Numbered from the stretch's first letter, positions 39,201-49,744 are shown. The stretch: DNA of 64,000 nucleotides from Calliphora vicina (GCF_958450345.1 NW_027052578.1:62001-126000); one strand, 5' to 3'. The notes: generated from the sequence alone by a model not told the origin. Made by a program: numbers and translations.

Positions 39201-39871
39201 AAATCTAAATATAAATCTAAATACATGTATACGTTTAATTATGATTAGTTCAAAATTGGTTAAAATAAATATTTTCAATATGAATGAATAAAACTGAAAT
39301 GATTTGGTCTTCTGATTATGTGAGAATGTGAGATATTTAGATTAAAGTCAATTTTGGGGTTCTAGATAATTTTATATGTCACTAGAACAATGGTAGGTGA
39401 GGGTTAAGAGACATTTGCATCCATAACATCCGGATAGCTTAAACTTGGCAATCGATAGGAAATCATCAACTATAATTTTATCTTACATTTATAACTAGAT
39501 GAGGGGCTTTGTTTTGATTTGTTTGTTTTATATCTAGTTATTTAGTTAAATTATAATGACCTCTTAAGTTTTGTAGAATTTTATTTTGGGAGTCTATAAG
39601 AGCATGTAACAAACATTAGAAGATAAGGAACTTGGACACGAACCCCCCCACCCGACTCCTAGCTAGCATTTCAATGGCTCCCGCCGTCCATACTTCTTTA
39701 GCCTTCACTCACCGGAAATCATTATATTGAAAACTAGATATATAAGAACATTGCTTAGAAATTCATTTTATTTTATTTTTGATTTCCAGAGTTTAATAAG
39801 ATCAATTTGGTATAGGTTTAAATTTTCTAACTTTATACTATTTGTTTGGTTTTGGTTGATGTTACATTACA
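36292..39871 (+). repeat. 5' LTR (3580 bp)
   Basis: Begins TG and ends CA and matches 46153-49744 over its full length. Differences seen: a run of 7 versus 6 A near 36775, a 13-bp segment absent after 37633, and G versus A at 39815. Most of it (U3) is AT-rich non-coding DNA with a triple CTAATATCACAG motif (38134, 38250, 38347). A TATA box lies about 130 bp from its 3' end. Gypsy LTRs are usually a few hundred bp to about 1.5 kb, so this is exceptionally long. Confidence 0.95.
39739..39768 (+). promoter_or_regulatory. Putative LTR core promoter (TATA plus Inr)
   Basis: TATATAAG at 39739-39746 is followed by TCATTT (39763-39768), which fits the insect initiator TCAKTY, with the A 26 bp from the TATA start. 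That would give a U3 of about 3.47 kb and only ~107 bp of R-U5. The second LTR has the same elements at 49612. Inferred from motifs only. Confidence 0.4.
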
Positions 39872-39876
39872 TAAAA

Positions 39877-39899
39877 TGGCGCCCAACGTGGGGCTCGAA
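39877..39899 (+). other. Primer-binding site for tRNA-Lys
   Basis: Starts TGGCGCCCAACGTGGGGC, five bases after the LTR end. It is complementary for 23 nt to the 3' end of insect tRNA-Lys including CCA, from my knowledge of that tRNA. tRNA-Lys priming is known for Drosophila gypsy. Confidence 0.9.
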
Positions 39900-40893
39900 G
39901 GAATAGCTCGATTCTTTCTGGCTCTAAATAGTTTTTTTTTTTTAAATTTTAGATATCAATTTTGATATAATTTTGAAAGGTTTTCTATATCTATTAAACT
40001 TGATACGAATAACTGTTGAAACTTTGCTGGAATTTAGCTATTTGAGGATTTAAAGGTTCGAATAGGCTAACCGTTTAGTGGATAATAGTCTTTTCGTTAT
40101 CTTGATTAATGTGATAGATAACATTTCAATTTTATCTAGCTCGATATTAGTATAATCTGTTTATATTAGTTGAAATCCGATTTATAGCACATGTTTTATT
40201 CAATGGAAATCATAGATTTGCTGTTTGCAATTTATGACCGGTTTTAAATATGGTATACCTGAAGAAGATTTTGTATATTGCTAGTGGAATCAATCTCGTA
40301 AATACATTATACATGATATAAAGCTCCATAGACCAGTTTTATTTTCATTTACTTGATTTTTTTTATTTGTTTGCCAAGATAAATATTTACTTTATCGCTT
40401 CTCATATTTAAACATTCAGAAGATCATAATCTATTTATCATTTTGATTATCTTTGATTTGGAACCCGAATCTTTTATTTCAAATATTTTTTTTTTGTTTT
40501 AAATTGTTTTGATTTTTTTCAGAGTAAGAAAAAAAAAAAAATAAACAATATTTAAAATTTTATATATTTTATTTTTTTCAATTACGATTAATTTTAATCT
40601 CCTTTTGAATTTATGAATTAAAGTTTTAATCATTTTTAAATTCTACAATTTGTTTGAAATTTATACTTGATTTCTTATAAATATCAAGCAAATATTTAAA
40701 TTTTTTTTTCTCATTTCATATTTGATAACTTTCTTATTGAATATAAACAAATTTTGAATAATTTCTTTTACAAAAACCTTATAATGTTTCTTACTGTTAA
40801 ACACTTAGCTATATTTGCTTAATTAATTTTATAATTACCTTATTAGGATTTTGTTATTTTTATTTTTTTTTTTTTATTATTCCTTTTTACATA
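39900..40893 (+). other. Untranslated leader of the retrotransposon
   Basis: About 1 kb of AT-rich sequence between the primer-binding site and gag, expected to hold RNA packaging signals. No long frame and no clear structural element recognised. T-runs just upstream of the gag ATG could act as a splice acceptor tract, but I see no convincing AG partner. Confidence 0.5.
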
Positions 40894-42453
40894 ATGGCAA
40901 CTGAACCAACCTCTCCTCCTAGTTCCATACCACCACCATTGCCTACGGCACCAGTTTTCATAGAACCTTCTGTTTGCCAAATTTGTAAAAAATCGATGGA
41001 AGAAAGTCAAGAATGTTTAATTCTTAATCACTGTAGTCACGCATTTCATGGATTGTGTATAGAAACACATTTATCTACATCTTCAGATTGTCCTACGTGT
41101 AAACGTAATTGCCAACTCTCTGAATTTAGAAAATTAGTAATTCAACCAAAGGGAACTTTAGCTAGACCTACTGGTACAAAGCCAAGAGGTGCATTGGCGA
41201 GACATTACCAAACCAGAAGTGCTAGTAGAACTTTAGCTCAGGATAACTTTGACCTTAACACGAATACGTATTCTACTGAAGATCCTGTTAGAAATACTGA
41301 AGGCAATAATGCAAATATTTCATTTGATAATTCTGCACAACAAAATAATAGCCAAACTCATGTTAACAACAATGCAATAGATTACCAGGAAATTAATCGT
41401 CTAATAGAACAAAACTTGACTCGACTATTGACTAATTTGAATCTGATACCAAACACCAACCCTGATTTACCACAAAATACAAATATACCACCAAGCCTAA
41501 ATAACTCCAACCTTCATTTGTTTGATCAGCCCAATGTAAATATTTTAAACTCTCCTTTGCGTCCTAACTCAACTGGTAATTCATACCATAATACCTTGAA
41601 TGCTGATAAAATATCACTGATCATAAAGAATTGGAACGTAAATTTCGACGGGACTTCTAATGGACTTAATATAGAGGAATTCTTATATCGCATTAGAACA
41701 TTAACGAAAGATTATTTTGATAGTGACTTTTCAATCATTTGTCGTAATTTACATATCTTATTAACCGGAAAAGCTAGGGAATGGTATTGGCGGTATCACA
41801 AAAGAGTACAGATAATCGAATGGAAGGAGTTTTGTGAAGCGATAAGATGCCAATACCGAGAATTTAAGTCGTCTTTCGACATAAGAGAGGAGATTCGCAA
41901 CAGGAAACAAAAACCCGGCGAATCTTTTGATTCTTTCTTGGAAGCCGTTTCCACCATTATGGACAAACTTCCGACGCCTATGTCGGAGTTAGAACTCATT
42001 GAGATTTTAGCCAGAAACTTAAGACCTGACATAAGACAAGAACTTTTATATGTTCCGGTTCACTCCATTCCACATTTAAGGAAACTTGTTCAAATGAGGG
42101 AAAATTTCTTATCAGAAGAACATGTCCGTAGAAATATTGTTCCTAGACTTCCCAACACGAACTATCCTCGACGTATAGCGGAAATTTTAATAGATGAAAA
42201 TTCCCAAATAGCTCAATATTCTGACGAAATAGACCCTGAACTGACTGTAAATGCGATTCAAAACAACGAAATTAAATGTTGGAATTGTCATGAAATTGGC
42301 CACTGTTGGCAAGATTGCTTAAAAGATAGGACGGTATTTTGCTATGGTTGTGGCGAAAAAAATGTTTATAAACCAAACTGTTCGAAGTGTGCTTTAAGAA
42401 AACAATCCTTTTCAAAAAACTTGAAGACTCCTTTTCTCAAAGAGAGCAAGTAG
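40894..42453 (+). CDS. gag: Gag polyprotein with N-terminal RING-H2 finger
   Basis: A 519-residue capsid precursor. Residues 1-26 are Pro/Ser-rich. Residues 28-69 form a complete RING-H2 pattern: C28, C31, C47, H49, H52, C55, C66, C69 (C-x2-C-x15-C-x-H-x2-H-x2-C-x10-C-x2-C). A basic then Asn-rich linker follows to about 245. Residues ~245-410 match the Ty3/gypsy capsid domain, with WYWRY near 300 and the PGESF block. A CCHC zinc knuckle lies at C462, C465, H470, C475. A second knuckle-like set (C483, C486, C496, C499) lacks the usual His. RING-H2 fingers commonly bind E2 ubiquitin enzymes; ligase activity here is inference. The ATG is the first in a long frame after an AT-rich leader. The 3' end overlaps pol and holds the slippery site. 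Confidence 0.95.
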   Translation: MATEPTSPPSSIPPPLPTAPVFIEPSVCQICKKSMEESQECLILNHCSHAFHGLCIETHLSTSSDCPTCKRNCQLSEFRKLVIQPKGTLARPTGTKPRGALARHYQTRSASRTLAQDNFDLNTNTYSTEDPVRNTEGNNANISFDNSAQQNNSQTHVNNNAIDYQEINRLIEQNLTRLLTNLNLIPNTNPDLPQNTNIPPSLNNSNLHLFDQPNVNILNSPLRPNSTGNSYHNTLNADKISLIIKNWNVNFDGTSNGLNIEEFLYRIRTLTKDYFDSDFSIICRNLHILLTGKAREWYWRYHKRVQIIEWKEFCEAIRCQYREFKSSFDIREEIRNRKQKPGESFDSFLEAVSTIMDKLPTPMSELELIEILARNLRPDIRQELLYVPVHSIPHLRKLVQMRENFLSEEHVRRNIVPRLPNTNYPRRIAEILIDENSQIAQYSDEIDPELTVNAIQNNEIKCWNCHEIGHCWQDCLKDRTVFCYGCGEKNVYKPNCSKCALRKQSFSKNLKTPFLKESK

Positions 42454-45400
42454 CGTACAACAACATTTCTTTAAAAAAAATTCTTATTGATAATGATTCC
42501 GGCAAAACTAAATTGGACAAGAATCTGAATTATGAGTGTGATAATAATGAAAATCGGTATAAAGCCCATGTTAAACAAAACAAACCGGATAACGATGACG
42601 TACCCTGCAATACTAAACTGGACATGGTCTTGACGTATGAAAATGATACAACAGAAATCCGGCATAGAGGCCATGATAATAAAAATATCCCTGATAATGA
42701 CCCTAGCAAAACTGTACTTGACAATGAAAATGATTATGAATTCGGTAAGGTTGAAATTCGGCGCAGAGGCCATGATATAAATAAAATGTCTGTAGAATCT
42801 AAATCTATAGTTCCCTATCCCCGTTTACCATATCACAAAAGATGGCAAATATACCAGGAAAAAAGAAACCAAATATTCAATATTTCATCTGTTTCTGTGT
42901 CTTTATCCAGGAAAATCAAACGATCTACATTGCGAATGAGAAAATATTACAAGATGAGGAAATTTTGTAGAAAATTTTTAATATCGACTATTGTGTCAGA
43001 CAAAAGAGATATGAGGTATTATGCAAAAGTGTCATTCTTTGATTTTCATGAATATGGTCTGTTAGATACAGGTGCCAATATTAGTTGTATTGGATCAGAT
43101 CTGGCAGAACATGATTTTTCCAAATTTTCAAACTTCCATAAATGTAAATCTTACGTGAAAACTGCCGATGGTAAATCGCAGCCTGTGATAGGATGGCTAG
43201 ATGCTGATATGTCATTTAAAAACATTACAAAATCATTAAAATTATTCCTTATTCCTACAATTTCCCAACGACTAATTCTTGGTTTAGACTTTTGGCGTTT
43301 GTTTAATCTTTGTCCAGATTTCATTGGCTCGCCTAGCGTTATTGCTTTAAACAGTACAATTAATGGTCCTTCAGAACTTAATAGTCTAACCGATGTCCTA
43401 ACAGATTTTGCAAAAAGTAGTGCTAATACTGATGAACATTTCTATCCGCTTAGTATTGAACAACGAAGACAATTAGATTCCATCATAAGTTTATTTCCTA
43501 ATTTTGATAAGCAAGGCTTAGGTAGAACCAAGTTAATAGAACATAAAATCGATGTTGGTAACGCTACTCCTATTAAACAGAGATTTTACCCTGTTTCCCC
43601 GGCAGTAGAGAAGCTAATGTTCGGGGAAATCGATAGAATGTTAGCTCTTGGTGTAATTGAACCGTCATCATCGCCATGGAGTTCGCCTATGAGGCTTGTA
43701 GTCAAACCAAATAAGGTTCGATTATGTCTGGATGCACGTAAACTTAATCAGGTTACTAAGAAAGATGCATATCCTCTCCCCAACATTAGTGGAATATTTG
43801 CCCGGTTGCCCAAAGCCAACATAATTACTAAACTCGACCTTAAGGACGCATACTGGCAAATTGGTCTGGACGAAAGTTCCAAACATTTAACAGCTTTTAC
43901 TGTTCCTGGACGTCCATTGTACCAGTTTGTGGTAATGCCCTTTGGGCTTTGTAATGCGCCACAAACTATGTGTCGTCTAATAGATGAGCTTATTCCCCCA
44001 GATTTTAATAATTGTGTATTCGGTTATCTTGACGACGTTGTAATAGTTTCAGAAGATTTTGAATCCCATATTGAGGTTCTTGTGAGATTATCATCTCAGT
44101 TTCGACGAGCTAATTTAACTTTAAACGTAGCGAAAAGTAAATTTTGTGTGACCAAGGTGAATTATTTAGGCTATGTTATAGGAGATGGCGGAGTGTCAAC
44201 GGATCCTGAAAAAATCAGTGCGATCGTCAACTGGCCTGTTCCTAGAAACTTGAAACAAGTGAGAGGATTCATTGGATTGGCGGGATGGTATCGCAGATTT
44301 ATCAACAACTTTTCTTCAGAGGTTACCCCGATTACCGATCTCTTGAGCACGAAGAAAAAATTTGCATGGACAGCCGAAGCTCAAATTGCCTTTGATAGAG
44401 TCAAACATCTGCTTACAACCGCTCCTGTACTTACCAATCCTGACTTCTCCAAAAAGTTTTTTCTGCACTGTGACGCGAGTGATTACGGCATTGGCGTAGT
44501 TCTGGTGCAATTGGATGCTCATGGTGAAGAAAAGCCCATTGCATACATGAGTAAAAAGCTTAATGCAGCGCAGCGTAATTACTCAGTCACAGAGCGGGAA
44601 TGCTTGGCAGCTTTGGAAGCCATAAAGAAGTTCAGATGCTACTTGGAGATGCAGGAGTTTGAGGTTGTAACAGATCACTCGAGTTTGTTATGGTTAATGA
44701 AACAACCTGATTTAAGTGGTCGACTTGCACGATGGGTTTTCAAATTACAAACGTACCAGTTTACTATAAGCCACCGGAAAGGAAAAGAACACATAGTACC
44801 AGATGTTTTATCAAGAATACCAGTCGACGAAATAAACGCTTTACAAATTGTTGAACCAGAATTGGAATTAAATTCACCATATTTTGACGACCAAGAGTAC
44901 AATGATTTAAAAATGAAAGTAACTGAAAATCAAAATAAATACCCTGATGTAAAGATCAAAGATAAGTACGTGTATATTCGCACAGATCATTACTCTGGCA
45001 ATGAAGAACAAGAAAACATGTCCTGGAAGTTATGGGTACCTTGTAGACTCCGCAAAGAAACGATTAAAAGAGCACATGATACACCTACTTCTTCACATGG
45101 AGGAATGGTAAAAACATTGGATTTATTACGGAGACATTTTTATTGGCCCGGTATGATTAGAGACGTGCGTAATTATGTTAGAAACTGTGACATTTGTAAG
45201 TCGACAAAAGCCCCAAACTTCATCATGAAACCACCTATGGGTAAACACGTAATCTCTGAGAGACCTTTCCAACGGTTATATGTAGATTTATTGGGACCCT
45301 ACCCGAGAAGTAAGACTGGATATATCGGCTTGTTGATCGTGCTTGATCATTTAACTAAATTTCACTGGCTATGTCCTCTAAGGAAATTTACATCGGCTAA

Positions 45401-46100
45401 TATTCAGAATTACTTAGAGCAAAATATTTTCCATACATACGGTGTTCCAGAGGTCATAGTCAGTGATAATGGTAGCCAATTCAAAGCCAACGACTTGAAT
45501 GCTTTATTAACTAAATATGGCATAACACATGTATACACTGCATACTATTCTCCCCAATCCAATGCGTCTGAAAGGGTAAATCGCTCTCTAATAGCTGGAA
45601 TTAGAGCCTACCTCAAAAATGACCATCGACTTTGGGATGAGCAGCTCAGTGCTATAAGTTGTGCTCTCCGCAACTCCTATCATCAGGCCATAAATAACTC
45701 ACCTTATCATGCAATTTTCGGTTTCGATATGGTCACTCACGCTTCTTCCTACGAACTCCTTCGAAAACTGCAACTATTGGATGAACCAACTGCGAAACTT
45801 TCACGTGACGATAATCTTCAGCTCATTAGGAAAAATTTACGGAAATACATTAAAGAAGCTTATGACAAAAATCAAAAACGTTATAACTTAAGAGCAAAAC
45901 CACAAACATTTTCTGTTAATCAAGAAGTTTTCCGTCGTAATTTTGCACAAAGTAACATGGAAAAGAATTTCAACGCTAAACTGTCCCCTTTATTTGTCAA
46001 ATGTAGAGTACGCGAAAAGTTAGGAAACCATTATTACGTTTTAGAAGACTTGCAGGGAAAATTAGTTGGCACGTATCATGGCAAGGACATTCGGCCATAA
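42372..46100 (+). CDS. pol: Pol polyprotein: protease, RT, RNase H, integrase
   Basis: Expressed as Gag-Pol by -1 frameshift. The frame opens after a stop at 42369 and has no ATG before the overlap, so the true junction is at about 42420. Residues are numbered from the GTG at 42387. Residues 38-133 hold three ~34-residue repeats of unknown role. The aspartic protease has DTG at 227-229. RT has catalytic D484 and YLDD (D549, D550). RNase H has D696, the TERE motif, D763 and D806. Integrase has the HHCC finger (H897, H904, C934, C937) and catalytic D967, D1027 and E1062, with 34 residues between the last two. A GPY/F-like C-terminal module lies near 1197-1237. No chromodomain is seen. All key residues are present and there are no stops, so the enzyme set looks functional. 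Confidence 0.95.
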   Translation, partial: TKLFEVCFKKTILFKKLEDSFSQREQVAYNNISLKKILIDNDSGKTKLDKNLNYECDNNENRYKAHVKQNKPDNDDVPCNTKLDMVLTYENDTTEIRHRGHDNKNIPDNDPSKTVLDNENDYEFGKVEIRRRGHDINKMSVESKSIVPYPRLPYHKRWQIYQEKRNQIFNISSVSVSLSRKIKRSTLRMRKYYKMRKFCRKFLISTIVSDKRDMRYYAKVSFFDFHEYGLLDTGANISCIGSDLAEHDFSKFSNFHKCKSYVKTADGKSQPVIGWLDADMSFKNITKSLKLFLIPTISQRLILGLDFWRLFNLCPDFIGSPSVIALNSTINGPSELNSLTDVLTDFAKSSANTDEHFYPLSIEQRRQLDSIISLFPNFDKQGLGRTKLIEHKIDVGNATPIKQRFYPVSPAVEKLMFGEIDRMLALGVIEPSSSPWSSPMRLVVKPNKVRLCLDARKLNQVTKKDAYPLPNISGIFARLPKANIITKLDLKDAYWQIGLDESSKHLTAFTVPGRPLYQFVVMPFGLCNAPQTMCRLIDELIPPDFNNCVFGYLDDVVIVSEDFESHIEVLVRLSSQFRRANLTLNVAKSKFCVTKVNYLGYVIGDGGVSTDPEKISAIVNWPVPRNLKQVRGFIGLAGWYRRFINNFSSEVTPITDLLSTKKKFAWTAEAQIAFDRVKHLLTTAPVLTNPDFSKKFFLHCDASDYGIGVVLVQLDAHGEEKPIAYMSKKLNAAQRNYSVTERECLAALEAIKKFRCYLEMQEFEVVTDHSSLLWLMKQPDLSGRLARWVFKLQTYQFTISHRKGKEHIVPDVLSRIPVDEINALQIVEPELELNSPYFDDQEYNDLKMKVTENQNKYPDVKIKDKYVYIRTDHYSGNEEQENMSWKLWVPCRLRKETIKRAHDTPTSSHGGMVKTLDLLRRHFYWPGMIRDVRNYVRNCDICKSTKAPNFIMKPPMGKHVISERPFQRLYVDLLGPYPRSKTGYIGLLIVLDHLTKFHWLCPLRKFTSANIQNYLEQNIFHTYGVPEVIVSDNGSQFKANDLNALLTKYGITHVYTAYYSPQSNASERVNRSLIAGIRAYLKNDHRLWDEQLSAISCALRNSYHQAINNSPYHAIFGFDMVTHASSYELLRKLQLLDEPTAKLSRDDNLQLIRKNLRKYIKEAYDKNQKRYNLRAKPQTFSVNQEVFRRNFAQSNMEKNFNAKLSPLFVKCRVREKLGNHYYVLEDLQGKLVGTYHGKDIRP
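42414..42420 (+). promoter_or_regulatory. -1 ribosomal frameshift site A AAA AAC
   Basis: The heptamer lies in the gag frame as codons AAA AAC (gag residues 508-509), exactly the X XXY YYZ arrangement. Slipping back one base enters the pol frame, which is open from 42372 to 46100. Ten bases downstream a hairpin can form: 42431-42438 with 42442-42450, 8 pairs, one bulged C, loop AAA. It ends just before the gag stop at 42451. Confidence 0.85.
42498..42785 (+). repeat. Three tandem ~34-residue repeats inside Pol
   Basis: Within pol residues 38-70, 72-105 and 106-133, a shared pattern (K-LD----YE-D--E-R---H--N-PDND) recurs three times with divergence. The segment is acidic and Asn-rich and sits between the frameshift site and the protease, where gypsy elements usually have a short spacer. 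Confidence 0.7.
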
Positions 46101-46152
46101 ACTACCTTTTCTATCTATTTTTGTTAAGTAAAACTTCAAAAATATTTAGTTT
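46101..46152 (+). other. 3' spacer lacking a clear polypurine tract
   Basis: Only 52 bp separate the pol stop from the 3' LTR. The bases next to the LTR read AATATTTAGTTT, not a purine run. The best purine stretches (GTAAAA, then CAAAAATA) are short and lie ~15-30 bp away. The LTR start is fixed by the TG and the target duplication, so a misplaced boundary does not explain this. Confidence 0.7.
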
Positions 46153-49100
46153 TGTAATGGACGTTTATGTCCTCTAACAAAAATAAAACATATTCACTTA
46201 CTTGTGACTAGGAAAACAACATCATATCAAAATTCAACCAGCACCTCATTTAAAAACATATTTTGGAAAACTTTTATATTTCTGTTTTTTTTTATAAATT
46301 TGTAATTTCTATAACAGTAATCCAACACATTAATTGAGTTTTGTTATTACACATTATTTAACTTTTATTTTACTTAATTTCATTATTTTTATACAATTTT
46401 TTTAACATAATTTCACTATTTTTATTCACTTTTACATATTTACTTTTATTTAAATTTTCTGTTTGCATTTATTGATCTTTGCGATCATATGGTTTTAAAC
46501 ATGTTGTTTTGTTTTTATTTACATTTATGCATGAGACAAATATATTGCGTATAAGAGTTTTGTCTGAGCTAAAGTAGTCAGGGTTCGGATAATTCCTTTA
46601 TTCATATTTATTGTAAGTGGCTCAAACAAATTTTTAAAAAATAATTAATTTTAAAATACATCCAGTTTAAATTCATGGAATTTAACCTTTATTTTTAAAA
46701 TGTGGGAAAAGTATGCAATATCTAATGACAATTTTCAGTTTTACAAACACTTTTGTGTTTCATACAACCCATTTGAATGATGACTGAACAAATAAGCATA
46801 AATGATTTAAGTCTGAGATAATCTGAGACATTTTAGGTGGCAACGTAAATGTAAATATTTAATGACATTCACTGTCAAATTTGTTCTAAATTTTATGAAC
46901 AAGAAGTTTCTTTGACAGATGAAGGCTTGAAAAGATCCTTTTCCTGTGGATCATTGCCTGGTATAGACCAAATCTTCAGATAGTCGAAAAAAAAAATCGA
47001 TTAAATATTTAATCATCGACTACAATTTTGTCTTAATTTGTGGCAGATTGGCATTATAAATCTGTTAGTTATTCGCAAACAGGTAAATTTTGCAGATGAT
47101 TTCGTTTGTATATTCTTGTAATTAAATTTGGATTTGCATATTAGGAAAAGAAGACTGGCCCATGAAATCATCTTCATCTTTGTTTTGGACATAACATCCT
47201 AAACATTTTTTTTATCCCATTAATTTGGATTCACCCGACAACAAAATTTTATTTCATTTATAATTAATGAAAATTTCAAAGGTAATTATAGTTTCAATAT
47301 AGTCATCTAAATCAATTTCCACCTAATACCTTTTTTTTTGTTCTGTTCCCCTAAAAGTCTCATTTCAAAATCTCTAAAATCACAATCCCCAAGCCTGACG
47401 AGGGAATCCTCTTCCAGGGGATTCCTTTGATGAGTCACCAGACAGATCCTCTGTCGGCGATTGCGCACTAAAGTTAAGTCTCTCATCATTCATCTCTCAA
47501 CATCATTATAACAATAACAACAACATCCACAAAACCACCACCAAAAAAAAAATATATTAGCTCAACATAAAACTCAAAATTCCAACAAAACAATAGTTCG
47601 CATGTAAAAATAAAAAAATAAAAATGTTTCCAATCAAACCATAAAACCCAACAAAAGTTCCAACTCAAAAGATAAATGAAATAATAACAAAACAGTGTTT
47701 CCCAACCATGAAAATGTGCACATAAAACAGTGATTCCGAAGCTTATGTTGCCTATGTTAAAATTTCAGCTAAAATGTAAATAAAATAGTGTTAGAATCTA
47801 CAAATTGTGTAATATGTTGAAAATTTTAGAAAAATGTAAAAAGAAATGATTTGCTTAATAATGATTTTTAAAAGATTTAACTAATGAGCATGACAAAATA
47901 AAGCAATAACAAAGAACACAAAAAAATACACTCTATAGTCGGCATTAGTTGTTTTAATGAGAAAATGCACATTCAGTAAAAACAATTTCAAATTTAACCT
48001 TAATAACTAATATCACAGTATATGATCACAGTTTAAACATATTAAGAAATCGGTAAAAGAAAAGTAAAATGTTTGGAAATTTTAAAATAATGTAAAAGTT
48101 AAAAAGTTTAAAAGTTTTGTATCTAATATCACAGATATAAAGAAAAATCAAAAGATTTGAAAGAAAAAATGCTTAAAAGTTAAAAATATACAAATTTAAA
48201 AGTTAAAATATATAAATAGCTAATATCACAGTTTAAAGAATAATTATTAAAATAAATAAAACTAAAATTTAATTAAAATTTAGTAAATAATTAAATAATC
48301 AATAAATATTTAAAATGTTAATTTGAAAACAAAAATTGAAAAAAATGAATATTTAACTAAAACTAAAACCCATACCAAAAACTCAAACAATGCAAGAAAA
48401 TTTTACAATTTTATAAATTATTTTTCCTAAAACTAAAGGTACCGCACAACATGTTCATGGAGAAGGCCTTCTACAGAATGAATGATTGGTGAGTGAAAAT
48501 AAAACCTTATACTTATGTTTTTACTTTTGTTTATTTTCTTGCATTCCTATAACACAAACAAACAAACAACCAAAAGCTTATTTATGAAAGATCGATCAAA
48601 CATAACTTTGTTCCATTTTTAAAGTAGATCAATCATGTTGTAACCTAATTTATTTTATAAACAAAAGAGAGTCAAACATGTCTTGACCTACTTTTGCATG
48701 CAACCTAAAATATACAAGCACACAAACCTATGTTAATCGATCAGCTGTTCGAACCAAAGTTCAATGAACTTTAATAAATTTGCTCTGTTTCTTTGTTTGT
48801 TATTCTTTTCATAAAATTTGCACTATGGGTCGTAAATTTAAAGTATGAGAAATTGATTTTTTTTTTGTTAAAATTTAAAATTACAACTACATTAAATTAC
48901 TTTATTAAACAGAAAATTATTTTTTTTTGTAATTTATTAAAATTTTATAATTTTCTAAATCTACTTGTTTTAATATTCTAATTATTTTGTAAAACTTATA
49001 GACAACTAAATTTTATTTTTTTTTCTTTCTAAATATTTAACTTAATGAAATGTTTATATGAAATCTTAATCTTAAATCTAAATATAAATCTAAATACATG

Positions 49101-49744
49101 TATACGTTTAATTATGATTAGTTCAAAATTGGTTAAAATAAATATTTTCAATATGAATGAATAAAACTGAAATGATTTGGTCTTCTGATTATGTGAGAAT
49201 GTGAGATATTTAGATTAAAGTCAATTTTGGGGTTCTAGATAATTTTATATGTCACTAGAACAATGGTAGGTGAGGGTTAAGAGACATTTGCATCCATAAC
49301 ATCCGGATAGCTTAAACTTGGCAATCGATAGGAAATCATCAACTATAATTTTATCTTACATTTATAACTAGATGAGGGGCTTTGTTTTGATTTGTTTGTT
49401 TTATATCTAGTTATTTAGTTAAATTATAATGACCTCTTAAGTTTTGTAGAATTTTATTTTGGGAGTCTATAAGAGCATGTAACAAACATTAGAAGATAAG
49501 GAACTTGGACACGAACCCCCCCACCCGACTCCTAGCTAGCATTTCAATGGCTCCCGCCGTCCATACTTCTTTAGCCTTCACTCACCGGAAATCATTATAT
49601 TGAAAACTAGATATATAAGAACATTGCTTAGAAATTCATTTTATTTTATTTTTGATTTCCAGAGTTTAATAAGATCAATTTGGTATAAGTTTAAATTTTC
49701 TAACTTTATACTATTTGTTTGGTTTTGGTTGATGTTACATTACA
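46153..49744 (+). repeat. 3' LTR (3592 bp)
   Basis: Starts TG and ends CA. It matches the 5' LTR apart from one substitution (A at 49688), one base less in an A-run, and 13 extra bases around 47494-47506. Provides polyadenylation for the element; AATAAA occurs near its start and AATAAG near its end, but I cannot choose the functional signal. Confidence 0.95.

Larger units (their letters stand above)
36292..49744 (+). mobile_element. Full-length Ty3/gypsy LTR retrotransposon with RING-Gag
   Basis: A 13,453-bp element: 5' LTR 36292-39871, tRNA-Lys primer-binding site, ~1-kb leader, gag, pol in the -1 frame, a 52-bp 3' spacer, and 3' LTR 46153-49744. Domain order protease, RT, RNase H, integrase identifies Ty3/gypsy (Metaviridae). 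There is no env-like frame. Both coding frames are intact and the LTRs almost identical, so the insertion is recent and potentially autonomous. Unusual features are the 3.6-kb LTRs, the RING-H2 finger in Gag, the missing polypurine tract, and insertion within satellite DNA. Integrase motifs resemble insect gypsy lineages, but I cannot assign a named family. Confidence 0.95.

Noticed and set aside
42387..42389. GTG as a start codon for pol
   Set aside because: Eukaryotic initiation at GTG inside gag is unlikely; the slippery heptamer just downstream explains expression better.
46101..46152. env gene after pol
   Set aside because: Only 52 bp separate pol from the 3' LTR, so there is no room for an envelope frame.
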